A DNA stretch of 64,000 nt from Isoetes taiwanensis (taxonomy: Eukaryota; Streptophyta; Lycopodiopsida; Isoetales; Isoetaceae). The stretch spans positions 11,672,134-11,736,133 of the forward strand of contig JAJEKV010000028.1 in the NCBI GenBank assembly GCA_021234155.1, written 5' to 3'. The notes below the pieces were generated by a model. The model saw only the letters and a list, made by a program, of their open reading frames with translations. It ran no database searches and was not told the DNA's origin. Below, in pieces: positions 34,059-46,769 of the stretch. Position numbers and translations under genes: made by a program. How positions within the stretch are numbered: the stretch's first letter is position 1; every line of letters starts with the position of its first letter.

Positions 34059-34075
34059 GCCCGGCGTTGCCGGGC
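34059..34075 (-). terminator. Helitron 3' terminal hairpin
   Basis: Seven-base perfect stem GCCCGGC/GCCGGGC with a 3-base loop, eight bases from the CTAG terminus. It acts as the rolling-circle termination signal in Helitrons (established for the family). Confidence 0.85.
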
Positions 34076-35970
34076 ATAAATATATTCTATAATACCTTGC
34101 TAAGCTTGGAAGGTGACTAAGAGAGAAATGCAAGAAAGCTAATGTTGAATTGATTTGACAATAGTGGCATTAAAAGCACATGTTGAAAATTTTGAAAGTT
34201 GTATGGAATATATATTGTACTTATAAATGGTGGTATTGCTTGCTAGGACTGACTAAAGATATTATTTGATTTTATACAATATTTACGTCATATTAGAGAA
34301 CACGGAATATATTAATTGCAAACACGGAATATATTAATTGCAATTGTTCGACTGTTGTTTCAAAAGAAAGCATTTTATAGTTGCAAACAGCAACCAGATA
34401 ACACATATGCAATGACATCACTTAATAGGTTGTATTTATCTGTAGACATATGCAATGACATCACTTAGTAGGTTGTATTTATCTGTAGGACTAAGTAATA
34501 TTATTTATATGTTGGTCATCTGTTAAAATAGATAGTTTGCATGCATAACCCCATGGATTTATTGAAAAAGAATCTCAATACAAAAAACAAATACATAACA
34601 TTTATAAATAATGTACATACCAACATGAGTTGTTGAAAGTCTTATTGCAGAGCTAGAAAAGCCGTGAAGAAAACAGAGAAAGGCAGCCAATGCACTTCTT
34701 TCTAAATTAGAGCTACTGCAACCCCAACAAACCATTAAGCTATTCAATTAAGCAAAGATTGACCATTGAGCACGTTCCTACAAATAGCATGATTGTTGAG
34801 CATGTGTCCTACAAATAGTGAATGATTTTTTTGATGCTAATATTGAACTGGATATGTACTGAACTCAGAACTGAATGATAAGCACTAATAAGCTTCCTCC
34901 TGGGCTTGAACTATGGTGGAGTCCACAATGCAGGTAGGAAAATGGGATAGAGAAAAGGAACTGTTCACCCACTACTGGATTTTTTTAAGCACCTACATGA
35001 AGTTATTTACCCTACATAAGATGACAATTCCAATGCTTTTAATCATGATGCAAGGCTCTTCTCACAGACTCAAATGTTGGCATCCATCTTCAATAATCCT
35101 GCAATAAAAATGATCGGAATATGACCATGCATTCTAGCTAGGACAAAATATGGCAGTATAAAGAAACTTTGAGAACTCATTTACATTTGCAGAAAATAAA
35201 TGGCTAAACATAGCCTTTCCTAGTTCCAACTGTAGTAAGATCAATACCTAGAAGAAGAATGTATAAGATGTGGCATTTACACTACAGACCTGCAAAGGCC
35301 TAGTTCTAATTGATTTACTAAGATCAATAACTGGAAGAAGAATCTATAAGATCTGACTTTTGCACTACAGACTTGTACTTGGGATTCTAATTTAGGAGAT
35401 TATATGTGTTGGTTGATCTTATACCAGAGCATTGCTAATGAAAGCTAGAGATCTTGTTAAGAGCAACCACAACTATATGCATCCCCATTATAGTTACAAC
35501 AACATTAAGTAACTATAACTGTTTGGCAAACTGGGCAGTTGGCCTGTCACTTGTATTCATTTGGAGCAAGCACAGAGATAGTGAATAGGGTATCTGCCTC
35601 ACCTGCTAAATGCAGAACTCTTCCCAAGTATAGCTCTCCTTGAGGACATGTTCGGAAGTTCGGAATGGACTTTGTGCTTATCATGATTCATCATGCACAG
35701 AGTTTACTTGCCATGTGCCAGATCATTGCTGGAAAACCAAATGAAAACCAAATTATAATGTGGAGCGCAAACATTGGGCATGGTCTAGGAGGAAGGACCC
35801 AGATGAAACGTGAAACGTGGCCACAGGGAGGAGGGTATATGCCGAACAATGGAAGCAGCATATGGCAACACATTCTAATCCATTGTTTGAAACTACTAAC
35901 TGTGACTAAAACCAAATGAAATCATATTTATCATCTTGTGAGGAAGAATATTGATTATTAATGAAGGGAA

Positions 35971-36248
35971 ATGGATTCATGCCAAAGTCTTTTCCAGAAA
36001 CACACAGGTCAAAAGGATACCAGTGCTCAAATTCCTGTTTCATTTTATTCAATACTATATCTCAACCTATAGCTCGCAGGTCAATAATATTATATCTGAA
36101 TGAATTTCAATGGATTCATGCCAAAGTCTTTTCCAGAAACACACAGGTCAAAAGGATACCAGTGCTCAAATTCCTGTTTCATTTTATTCAATACTATATC
36201 TCAACCTATAGCTCGCAGTCAAGAAATATTATATCTCGAATGAATTTA
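35971..36248. repeat. 139-bp tandem duplication inside the Helitron
   Basis: ATGGATTCATGCCAAAGTC starts at 35971 and again at 36110; the units match with a few small differences near their ends (AATAATATT versus AGAAATATT). Other internal direct repeats are AACACGGAATATATTAATTG at about 34299/34321 and ATATGCAATGACATCACTTA near 34405/34448. Confidence 0.8.
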
Positions 36249-37677
36249 CGTTGCCCATCGACTTGCCATCTCCAAACTAACTCCTTGTACTAGCGACACA
36301 ATAACCGCTACAAAATTTAAGGACGTGGATTGTAAGATACCCAGCCTTAATGTTAAGATAACCAAGTCTTATGGAGTTGGCAAATGTGTTGGTCCCTAAT
36401 GAAGTTGCCAAGGTTATCTTGATGGCTTTTTCTAAACCCTTGTAGCCCACATACAACTGGGACAAACTGGAGTCATGCTACAAACTGGAGTCATATTATA
36501 TGACACCTTTTGCCCACACCTTTTGCACAGAATTCCGAAGCATGGAACTGGCTATAAATTCAGTCATAAGGGTAATAGACATTGCCAAACTAATATGATC
36601 TCATAATACTGCATGATGGCAACCCATTCAATGGTTAATGAATTAATTAGCATTGAGCCCTTTGCATGAATTATCTATGCTCGTATCTCTCAAAAAATAG
36701 TCTGATTGCCTGGCATGCAATAGGCAGAGCAGAACTTTCCTAGTTAGTTATGACTCATGCTTCTTGTTACCCTACACTTAATCCTCTAAGCAAGCATGTA
36801 CAGGCTCATGCGACGAATAGGGACAAACCTATCAATACCTAACAAAGAACATGGAATAGCAGAGTTACTTGAAAAACAGGGCACACCAGCTGTTTCGTTA
36901 ATTGGCAAAGAACATCCTGCAGCATGGTTGGAAGCCATTTCGTTACTTGGCAATTAACTTTCAACAGCAGAGCTATCAATACCAGAGCTATTAAGCATTT
37001 CAAAACATCTAACACCAGAGATAACAGCCATACCACTCTTCCCGGATCAGCAGGAGATGAATCAGCGACTGCAGATGAAAATACAGAAGAAAATTCAAAG
37101 AGATAATCAAAAGTGCAAAAAAAACAAATTATAATGAACCCGGAGAACGATGCTGGCATGATTGGAAACTATAATCATACATGGTCGCATGCTTTCAAGA
37201 CCAATCCTTAATTCTGCCATTACACTGCCATGAGCAGGATATCTGCTCAATAGAACTCCAGCTTCAAGCATAGCTTAAAACTCAGAACACTACATGCCAG
37301 GAAAAGAAGGGGCCGTTGGATACCCTACGCAAGTGAATCGTTCTGGCTGAGCAACATCCGTTGCTGCCACAGAGCCTGACAAACTAAAACGTCACTTTTC
37401 TTGCTCAAGCTCTTCATCTACAGCACAGGTTAAGAAATTAGAAATCTAATCGCATGCCGCCTTGACAACTGCAGAAAGGGCCGCTAAAGTCTCGGCATGG
37501 ACACGACAATCCCAAAATCTGGAATTTGGAAATCACAAGAGAAGCCCCTAACCCGATTTTTGGGATACCGTTAAATTTTTCAGGCAGCTAAAACTTTCGA
37601 AACCTTAGGAAATCAATCTCAAAATAAAATCCAAAAAATTTTCCTTCAAACCGGAAAAACCGAATTTAAACAATAGA

Positions 37678-40600
37678 TGAGAAAAATCCCTTTCATTTGT
37701 TTAGCTTCTTGCATCTTAACTTTGACAAAGGGCAAAAGCCCGATTTTTTGTTCATGTGGTTGTGCAGATATTTTGGTCGATTGCAGAATAGCCTTTACAT
37801 CTAGCAGACGGATTGCATCAAAAGGACCAACCTTCAAGATCCTAATTGTTTGAATCAAGGACAAGAACCCCCAAATTTGAATTCGTTTGTTGGAGACTTG
37901 TAGACAGTTTCTTAAGCATTTTCTAACAACTTTGCCATAATAATTTTAATGAGCAACTTGTTCCACCTTCCACATTAAATAAGAAGTCCATAGATGTCAG
38001 CTTGACGAGGGTTATCTCAGACCTCTTAAAGGTTATTATGGACATTTTTCCTGGATTATCTTGGACGACCTACATTTAGGGATTGAAAAAAATTGAAAAG
38101 GCACCCACGAGCACTGCCATCCAAACCAAAAAAGAAAATTTAATCTAAATAGCAAAGATTTGAATTTAATGGGCAAGATTGTCTTGTGTCCACATGGCAA
38201 GAAAATAATGCTAAAAGTCTAGACAGGCAGTATTGCCCGTCCAAAACTTTTCTGCATGCCAAAAGCCACGTCATACTTTAGGCAGCATGGTGCGATATGT
38301 TGGGTGCTTCTTTTATCCATATGGCAAGTTATTATTAGCTTATGCCAAAAAATCTTTGGGTTTGGGCATAAGTGTGATTCCGGCCTTATTTACTGGTTGA
38401 CTTCTTTGCATGTCGGGAAAAAAAAAAACAAGTAGCATAAACAGAGTTTATATGTGAAATCTGAGATGTTTGTACTTTGTACTTTAGTATATAGGAAATT
38501 TAATATGAACTAACACGCATGCAGATTTTCTGGTTATATCTCAAATAATTTTCGAGCCCTGCCATGCCCATCCATCAATGGACCATAATTTGGCCTTGTC
38601 CATCTAGCAATAAAGTCCTCAGCATTTAGGGTCACATTTCGTTCCTGTCCACTTATTGTATAAGGTTATAGCCCATCGCATTTTTCTTCCCATTTGTTAT
38701 GCCCATAACAACTTATCAACAGGGTGTTATGCCCATAACGTTTTCATTTTCTGACGCGTGTGCATTACGTTTTTTTTTTTTTTTTTTTTTTTTTTATATG
38801 TAACACACAACATATGATGGGGAGCAAAATTACGATCCGATTGGATGAAATCGTGCATTGGACATGCTCGAAAGCATTTTTCCACCTTGTAGGACAACAA
38901 TTTGCAGCCCAATTTGGAGATTTCAAGCGTCAATTGAAGATTTTTGTGATGAGCCTGCCGAGTTAACCCTCCAGGCAACTCGGGATCTTGTCAAAACTTG
39001 CACATTCTAGCTTGTTAATGGTGGTGAAGAATTGAATCTTCCTTGGCAGTTGAACTTTCATTCTTCAAATTCAATGGACAAATTCTTATAAACTCAATAT
39101 CCATCAAGTACAATATGAATTCGCAACACAATATAACAAAATGTAGCAGTTTTGCTCAGAATCTTCTAGCGCGACCATGCTCTTTGGCTACACTGTCTCC
39201 GTTAGCTTGACCACTGCTTGCTGATTCACTGCACATGCACTCACTGGGGTTAGTGCTCATGACTAAGTGGGGATCCCTGGCTGCCTCTGCATGCATGAAA
39301 ATACTCTGGAATCTTGGATACAAAGACATAAGCACAAGCAAACAAAAGATTCTAGGTGAGTACAGTACTAGACAATGACAACATAATCCAAGGAAATACC
39401 AAACTCTGAGCGACAAAAGCAAAGAACATAGCCAAAATAAAAAAACATCAGAAACATAGCTCCGGGACAATGGGAAGCTCAGCCAGCCTACATCAGGCCA
39501 TGTTAGCAGAGAAATGCCCAGCTAGCTCACATTTCGAGCCCCGTTGGCGGAGTTGGTAGGGTGAACCTCGTATGCGCATACCCTTCCCAGCCCACGTCTG
39601 GCGCTGGAGGACCTCTTACCATGGAGTCACAGGAGTTGACGTACAACCTCATCGGGAAGCTATGCCCATGAGGAGGCCATGCCCGGTGTCACAGAGATAC
39701 AAAGAACACAGATGACATGAGAATGTCGGAACTACCCAGGCCACCGAACTTGGAAGTCTGACCCCGGAGGATCCAATAGACATCAAGTTACCAAAACAAC
39801 ATGCAAAGACCATGACATGCGATGTGATGTTCATTAGAATATTTACTACACACAGGTGCCTAGATCATACTCTGCCCCTTGCTGAGGTTGCTCATATATG
39901 TTGTAGCTTATCCAATGCTCCATGTTCACCTTCATGTAATTCCCTTGCCAAAGTTACTCATACATCCTAAACCATGTTGAAGTAGCAACTCCACGATGAA
40001 GACCTTGATAGCAATCCAACCATCGATGCTGAACCCTGCTCTTTTGGCAGGAGATCTATGACCTTACCAACATATCAAGAGCGCTATGATCACAATACAA
40101 ACATGTCGAGGAAGTCACAAGCATGATTGTCATATTGATGTGAATCCAACACCTATGTACTTCATCGGTTACGCCAACAATGCTCCATGCCATAGCCATT
40201 CTCAAAAGCCCCCATAAGCTTCCCATGACTCTCTTGGCCAAACTATTCAATCCTAGATCATGCCTTACCTTCAAAGTTCCATCTCAATAGCTATAATCCA
40301 ATCATGAGCTATGGTTTTAATACATTTTATTATAAGCCTACTTTCCATAACTAACGGAAAATCTCAAAATCCAGCACTTTCACTTAAGAATCAATGTAAC
40401 ATGATGATCGCAACTGCATGTAATCCTTGCCATATTTCCTGAATCATAGCTCCACCTTTAGGAGCCAAAACAACACCGATGGCACAATTCTTGAGCTTCA
40501 TGCTCAACTCACCGATTAGCTACCCAGATGCTCATATTCCCCTTTACTTCTATCAAGGAGGATCTACTTAAGAGCCATCTCATAGGTCAATCTGTCAGGT

Positions 40601-41776
40601 TCTTTACCATTTTAAAGTTATCAACCTCTATATTTCATGCTAATTCAATTAGATTACAATCATTCAAAGTAATAGATTTCCTTACTGTTACTATTCTTGT
40701 GACTATTCTAAGCAATCTGTGGCAGTCTTTACTGGTTCCATCCACATACAAGGCAACTGAGCCCCATTCAAAAGGTTTATTTCTTAATTGACTCCTTATA
40801 ATAGCAATAAATACTAAACCAAAGCAACATAGAGAAAAGTAAATGCATATAAACAACAGAAAATGAAACATGACCGGTTAGTTCCAAACTTGTAGATGTC
40901 CAACAAAGAAGATTCAAGACATGCCAAATCTGTTGATTCAAGCCCGCATTGGCACTTCCCAAGCATTTTCAGATCTTCTTGCCTCTGAATCAGTCCTTCT
41001 AGATATGTTTCTACTCACTTATCCTCCGTAGCCTTATGAGCCTCCAACAAATTCATAAATATTCGCATGCAAAAATCATGTACAGACTAATCATGGCAAC
41101 TCATAGTATCTCAATTGATCAATAGCAAAACCCCACCTGATAATTTCTTCATTCATAGACCTCTGGACCCCTTGGAATTGATTGTGCCTCCAAAGATCGT
41201 CTTCTAACTCCAAGAATCAAACTGCAGAAGAACATACATAGTGCAGTCAATTCTGACTCAGCATCACTATTTCTGTCATAACTTTCGCATACGAATGAGT
41301 TTCGGCCTGATTCGACCATTCCGGAAAGGTTGCTTGAAGATATTTCCAGCAAAATAAAAATCACCTAAAAAGGATCTCGGGTTGCCAAGATATGATGCTT
41401 CAAAGGTCAGGCTCCAAAACTGCCCAGAATTGCTCCCCGCCTTCTTGCTCTGCAACAATCCTTTTGCGAAACAGACAAAACCCTGAACTCATGCTGGATA
41501 CATGTTATACATGTGTACATACATACATACATAAGTACATATACTGGCCCATCAAGTGCCCAGGTCTGTTACAGTTTCGAACGTAAGGAATTACTTAAAA
41601 TATTTAGTATTTGCATGTTAGACTTTGAGTCTAGCTCTAGAATGTGTAGATAGCCATAACACGTTGTATGCCTTTCCAAATCTCGTAATATAAGGTTCTA
41701 CATTTTTTCTGTCCTTTATTTTCAAATCACTTGATATGAGGTAGATGCACGTTGTGACACATTGTGAAACATTAAT
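37678..41776. other. Copy 2 of the gene-free stretch 22325-26412
   Basis: It is collinear with copy 1, with scattered substitutions and small indels. A T26 run is at 38770-38795. No gene is supported. Confidence 0.6.
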
Positions 41777-41904
41777 AAAGATAAAGATAAAGATAAGTTT
41801 TTATCGTCCACGAGAACCCTATCGGGTTATGGGACCCAAACAAAGAAAGAAAAGAGGGCGTGAGCCCCCTACAGAACAAAAAGGCATAAGCCTAAACAAA
41901 GCAC
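41777..41904 (-). mobile_element. SINE-like or 5'-truncated LINE insertion, 128 bp, 9-bp TSD
   Basis: The insert is absent from copy 1 (26405-26415 reads through AACATTAATG). Here it is flanked by AACATTAAT at 41768-41776 and 41905-41913, a perfect target-site duplication. On the minus strand it ends in a simple (CTTTAT)n tail, typical of RTE-like LINEs and their SINEs. No Pol III boxes are obvious in the 107-base body, so it may be the 3' end of a longer LINE. Confidence 0.8.
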
Positions 41905-42209
41905 AACATTAATGAAAACCTTTGCCATGGGTTGTCCTAGGTGGTTGTTGTATGAGTACGTACAAAGCTATAAAAAATATCATGGTGAATAATTACATGA
42001 ATGATGCATGTTCATTATTTATTGTGATAGTTGAAATGGTTCTATAAATTGGGTGCCAACGTAGCCAGCTTGCCTTCAACATATATAAACAATAATGTTC
42101 TAGCAATTTTGAAGCTTGTAGAATCTGTCAATGAAAAACCGGGTGTTTTTCCTGAAAATCACTGCAATGGGCGATAGAAGAAATCATTGTCAGCATGTAA
42201 ACAACATTC

Positions 42210-42640
42210 CCTTAAAATTCCCCCAGGCTCCCCTAAAATAAAGAAATAATCCTATAGATTTCTTAACATTATATGAAGATTCCCCTATGTTCTCTAAGAT
42301 GTCAGTAGATTCCTCAAGATTCTCTTAGATTCCTTCAAGATTCTTTGAGATTCCATCAAGGTTCCCCCAAATTATCCTTGATTCCCTGAAGATTCTATTA
42401 GATTGCACAAAGATTCCCTTAGATCTACTAATATCTATGGAGATACCCCTACATCAAAACTCCAAGATTCATAAAGATTCCTTACGATTCTATAAAGAAT
42501 ACCTTAAATTCCACAACATTTCTCTAAAGTCCCTAAGATTCAATGAAAACCCCATAGATCTATTTCCCTAGATTCTCTATGATTTTCTTAGATGCCTCAA
42601 GATTCCTTGAGATTCTAGTAACGTTCTATTATGAAAAGTC
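42210..42640. repeat. Degenerate AAGATTCC-type short-repeat array (copy 2)
   Basis: Duplicate of 26690-27160 with several small length changes, consistent with slippage in this low-complexity tract. Confidence 0.6.
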
Positions 42641-42777
42641 AAATCAATAACATTTGTTGGCTAGAGAAAAGAGCTACTCTCAAGTGTGTTCCCCGCACTT
42701 CACCATGACTCTTCAACTGGTGGTTTGCTTTGTTGATATTGGAGTCCCTTCCATTACTCACTATCTTTGTGACGCTC

Positions 42778-44305
42778 CCTGAACATATACGACACTCGGA
42801 CGTACACATACGGGGACTTTCCCCTCCCATGGCGACCAACCCGCCATGAGCAGGGCCCTCCGTCTACCTCGGGCCATCTATAAGAAGATGCTCGAGTGAA
42901 GGACACAGAGGGGTCATTCGGCCCATGCCTTCAATGGGGCTCCTACGTCGCGGAAGCGTGAATACAAGGTTAGCACACAGCATAGTCATATCATAACTTA
43001 CCACCACGAGGGGTGGCACATCCATCCAAGTGACAACAACAAAGAATATGCATTTAATACCAAGGAAAAACACCTGAACCCATGGTTCTACCCCGGCTTA
43101 GACTCCAGTGAGGATCGACTGACGGCTAGGTCTCAAGAGATCAGCAGACCGAATCTTGACATGGTGTTGGCTGGCATGGAACATCGGCTAGGGTTGTCCA
43201 CTCCATCCGCCCCTCCTGTGCACACTTTGCAGATGAGTCCAATCATGCTATGGTGTCACTATAGCCTTCCGGACACACAGACTCAAGGTATCACCCTTCG
43301 AGCCTACTACAGGGTTCATGAAGCCCCCTCCGATGAGGCAGGTCGGAGAAGCGTCCCCTTCCAGGATCACAGTGGTTCCATGGGTGAGCTAGAGAATACG
43401 TGCCGCCAAATGACCCCGCATCCGTGCAGACTTACTCACCCTAAATCTACTCAAAGTGCAAGATGCTCCATACGGATCACACCTCTACACCCAGGGAGTG
43501 TCAGACCCATACCCGGCCCTCTTCGTGACCGGCTATCAGGCCTAGCCCACTGTAGGAGTCTCAGGAGCCTTTTATGTTCATGCAAGACCCCACCCCCACC
43601 ATAGCATCCACGACTCGGTGGTCTCTTGTGCACATGCCGCAAGTAATGGGAAATACAGGGATCAACCTAGGAGTATACTACTACCATGGCTCAGAGGTCT
43701 CTACCCCCCTTAATTCCCCCATTTCCAGAGTAATACTATGCAAAGAACTATCAATCCATCCTTTAAGAGCAAGACCAGAATCCAAAAATAAAGAGAACTC
43801 TCCGTTACAATCAAGGGTTAGTTCCTACAAGTAAACATAGAGAGAACAAATGAAACAACACAACAAGTGCCCAACAGGGGCGCTACCCTAGAATTCTCAA
43901 GCTATCCTAACCACCCACCTGAGTTCCTGCTGGATCCGTTGTCATTTGGTGCTTCCATCTCCCTGGGACTTGGCGCTCAGCTATGGCTACACAGATAAAG
44001 GTGCTTGGCAAGGTGGGCGCTCAGCTCCTTCTCCTCTTGGACGATTTTGGGGAGTCAATTAGGGATAGGGGTCCGGTTGATGGCTCAATTTGGAACTTCC
44101 CATGCTGGCCAATCGAATTAGGCCAGGTGGCGCTCCCCTAAATAGCCAAATAGGCCAATTCAATTATCCTTTAATGTTTAATTTAACATAGCTAATTAAA
44201 TCCCTTTTTGGTCAATGTCAAAATACCCCATGGTGGCGTACCTTTGTTGGTGACGTGTCAGCATATTATTTATACGTGTTCCGTATAAATACATGGAACG
44301 TCACA
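42778..44305 (-). mobile_element. Long terminal repeat of a Ty3/gypsy-type element (1,528 bp)
   Basis: On the minus strand the LTR starts TGTGACGTTCC and ends GGGAGCGTCACA, giving a seven-base terminal inverted repeat TGTGACG/CGTCACA. A polypurine tract sits immediately 5' of the start (minus strand), so this is the 3' LTR. Near its start is a 10-bp-arm hairpin (TATTTATACG/CGTATAAATA, 44267-44291). The adjacent outer bases are ATCTT (42773-42777), a candidate 5-bp target duplication, but no matching 5' LTR is found at higher coordinates. A 147-codon plus-strand frame inside (43161-43604) is probably chance. Confidence 0.7.
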
Positions 44306-44318
44306 TTCTCCCCTCCTT
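44306..44318 (-). promoter_or_regulatory. Polypurine tract (AAGGAGGGGAGAA)
   Basis: It directly abuts TGTGACGTTCC of the LTR, as expected for the plus-strand primer of an LTR retrotransposon. A near-identical tract precedes the LTR at 51149. Confidence 0.75.
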
Positions 44319-44399
44319 AGAAATAATGCTGTCCTCAGCATTGGGGTTAGATACAACAATAGAAAATCATGTTACGAAGACAGGTATCCGAAGATAATA

Positions 44400-45752
44400 C
44401 ATTGAAAGCTTTAAAGTCTAAAACAGTTTAAGCACCGAGGTGCATTTCACATGATCATGATAAGAAAATAGTTCAAGGACCGAAGTCCAATATGACATCA
44501 GAGTAACAAAAGGACAAGACTGGTAGACAACGTAAAACGGAGATATGGGACTCAACGTGAATGTATTCGGGAGCCTCCTCCTCGACAGGTAGTGTCGACT
44601 CGAGATCGTCCCAATCGAGGTCGGCCATGGCCAGCTGGGCAGTCTGTGTGATATAGGGGCAATTCTGCATGAAGTGCCCGGGCCGCATACACCTGTAACA
44701 TGCTTTGTCTCTGCGTAGCTGTTCGCGAGCCTCTTTGGGAATAGACTATAAGAGGTTCCGAACTTCCTTACCGACATTATTTGGCTTGTCGGGCATGTTG
44801 AAGGTGACTTTCATTTCCTGGCGGCCGTAAGAGTTCTGCTGAGAGGGCCCGGACTTGGCGAACGGGGTTTGTAAGGTGTGGACGGGCGTGGCTGCGAGTA
44901 AGGAGCAGGACGCGGGTACTGGTTTCTTGGTGTGTCCTCCTCGAGGCTCAATGCCTTAGCCTCAGCCTCTGCAACTGATTTTGGGTCTATGGCCTTCACC
45001 ATTCGTTTAATTGATGGGGCCAACCCTTCAATATAGCCCTCCACTGCCCTCTTTTCATTCATTCCTGGTACGTACAGCCTCAAGCGCATGAATTCATCGG
45101 TGTAGGCCTGAACTGTCATACCCTTCTGCTCTAACCTATAAAAGGTTTGGATTTGTTGGCATTTGTGCGCACGAGGCACATAATGCGACTTAAAAGCTTT
45201 GGCAAACTTTTGGAATTTGCATCTGCTTCGATCCAGATGCTTGGCTCTGGCATAGCCCTTCCACCAAATACGGGCAGCTCCTGTAAGGTTTGTGGTGGCA
45301 ACCTTCCCGGTATCCTTTTCTGTCATACCGTAGGATTTTCCAAACTCCTTCATCTCATCCAACCAGGACTCTGCATTCAGTCCGCCTCTAGATTTCCCAT
45401 CGAATTGGGCCAGTTTCCTATTCTTCCATATGCTAGTTATGGCCGTATCAACCGTCTTACGGTACTCCTTGTCCCGTCACTTTGCATGGTCACCGGATGA
45501 TACCGACGACTCAGAGGACACAGAGGTGGCTGATTGTGAGGAGGTGGCACTATCCTTAGAGGAACTCCGACGACGTTTAGAATGGTGCCTCCTTTGTGCA
45601 TGCACGGGGCCTGGTTCAGGTGCAAGTGGCTGCTATGGTGGTGGACTTGGCGTGAACGGAGGTAACTCCGGTCCATCCTCCTGTACATGCTGCGGCGGGT
45701 TGGCATTCAACACATAAGTTTGTAACTCGACTAATTGCCTCTTCATCAACAT
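44400..45752 (-). pseudogene. Ty3/gypsy gag with CCHC zinc knuckle; no pol follows
   Basis: On the minus strand an N-terminal helix (MKRQLVELQTYVL, about 45746) leads through a Pro/Ser-rich segment with an in-frame stop near 45485. The retrotransposon gag domain follows (45362-44811; GAARIWWKGYARAKHL and MTVQAYTDEFMRLR). A Pro-rich linker comes next, then, after a frameshift, the zinc knuckle CYRCMRPGHFMQNC (about 44700-44660). The frame ends near 44473. The polypurine tract and 3' LTR begin only about 150 bases later, so protease, RT, RNase H and integrase are absent. This arrangement resembles TR-GAG elements or an internally deleted gypsy element. Confidence 0.7.
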
Positions 45753-46084
45753 AAGTTCCTGCTCAGGTGTTAGTCGACTGGCATTCGAGGGTGTCTGCCA
45801 GGCAGTGTTGCGTGCACCGTCTATATTGAGTATAAAAAGGTATAAGCAGAATTACAGTGACATGAAGTCTCACAAAGAATATCATTCCAGATAGTATTGA
45901 GAGAAAGTACATGAAAGAGTACCATAGTAAAGATCTTTATTACAAGTGAGAATAGTGTTACATCAGAGTTTAGTACATTGGTAGTGACAAAACTTAAAGG
46001 GATACAATACAAAGACAGGTATTATACATTGGACATGTTTCAACTCACACATGACATAAAAAAAACAAACTGAGGGACCCGGGC

Positions 46085-46556
46085 CTAGGGGTTCGCAACA
46101 GGGTACAAGATAGAATATCGAACACTTTCACGCACAGCCCTAACTAGCTTGTAGCGCGCCCAGGCCTGGATAATAACAGGTTGGTAATCGTATGTGGGGC
46201 TAATGATGAGGAGATTAAAAAGCCTCCTTAGTGCATAGAAAATCTGCCACAGGTGATCGTTGGCGTCAGCAAAGGCTTCATGCCTTGTCATATCCCAATA
46301 GTCCCATGTGCGACGAAGAGTTTGCTTCAGGTCCTTAAAGGCCCGTTCCCTGAGAATGTTAATTACTTCCAACCCTTTTTCTGGGTCATAGAGCTCTCCT
46401 GGCTCTACGGTTTCCCCTACCTCGTAACCTTCGTCCCATTCCGGGTACTCCCCATACCGCTGGCCATAATCCTGGTCAGGCGGTCCTGGATCATCCCTTC
46501 GTATCTGGTTGGTAATTCTTTCTTCATACTCTTCGAGTCCCTCGTCTGCAAGACGG
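46085..46556 (-). CDS. Unknown acidic ORF upstream of gag
   Basis: The minus-strand frame ends at 46085. It remains open to 46615, but a likely acceptor (CTACCGTCTTGCAG) suggests it begins as an exon at 46556. The N-terminal third is acidic and tyrosine/glycine-rich (DEGLEEYEERITNQ; GYEVGETVEPGELYDPEKG); the rest looks helical with many aromatic residues. I recognise no domain. It lies in the same orientation as gag and the 1,528-bp LTR, so it may be an extra ORF of that element or a captured gene. Confidence 0.3.
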
Positions 46557-46769
46557 TAGGAATGAATATAGAACATTGCACAATTTTCTTGTACTGTAAA
46601 CTCTAATAGATACAAGGAAGTATCATAGAAGAAAACGATTTAATTGTAGTCATTGACACGATAACAATAGATCATAAGAAAATGGCACATGTATTATAAA
46701 ATATATAAAGAAAATGCCAAGTCCAAAATTTTACAACTATAGGCAGTACAAAATGCGTAACACAATTGT

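Larger units (their letters stand above)
34047..37677 (-). mobile_element. Non-autonomous Helitron, 3,631 bp
   Basis: The paralogous copy 1 shows the intact target ACAACA|TGAGAAA at 22324/22325; here the same bases flank the insert. On the minus strand the insert begins 5'-TCTATTG and ends CTAG-3', and lies between a host A and a host T, which is the Helitron rule (A|TC...CTRR|T, no target duplication). Eight bases before CTAG is a hairpin GCCCGGC-AAC-GCCGGGC (34059-34075), the expected 3' terminator. I find no Rep/helicase frame, so it is non-autonomous. Inside, mostly short frames are seen; a captured host gene fragment is possible but I recognise none. Internal repeats include a 139-bp tandem duplication at about 35971-36248. 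Confidence 0.9.
27218..42707. repeat. Segmental duplication, copy 2 (rearranged)
   Basis: It is 15,490 bases long; removing the Helitron (3,631) and the SINE-like insert with its duplicated site (137) leaves about 11,720, close to copy 1. Order: LINE-B fragment with different 5' content (27218-28661), LINE-A segment inverted relative to copy 1 (28662-30816), then collinear sequence to 42707. It therefore carries a duplicated Ty3/gypsy remnant, promoter module and aegerolysin-like pseudogene. Confidence 0.85.

Noticed and set aside
43161-43604. 147-codon plus-strand ORF
   Set aside because: It lies wholly inside the LTR, in GC-richer sequence, with low-complexity Pro/Ser/Thr composition and no domain.
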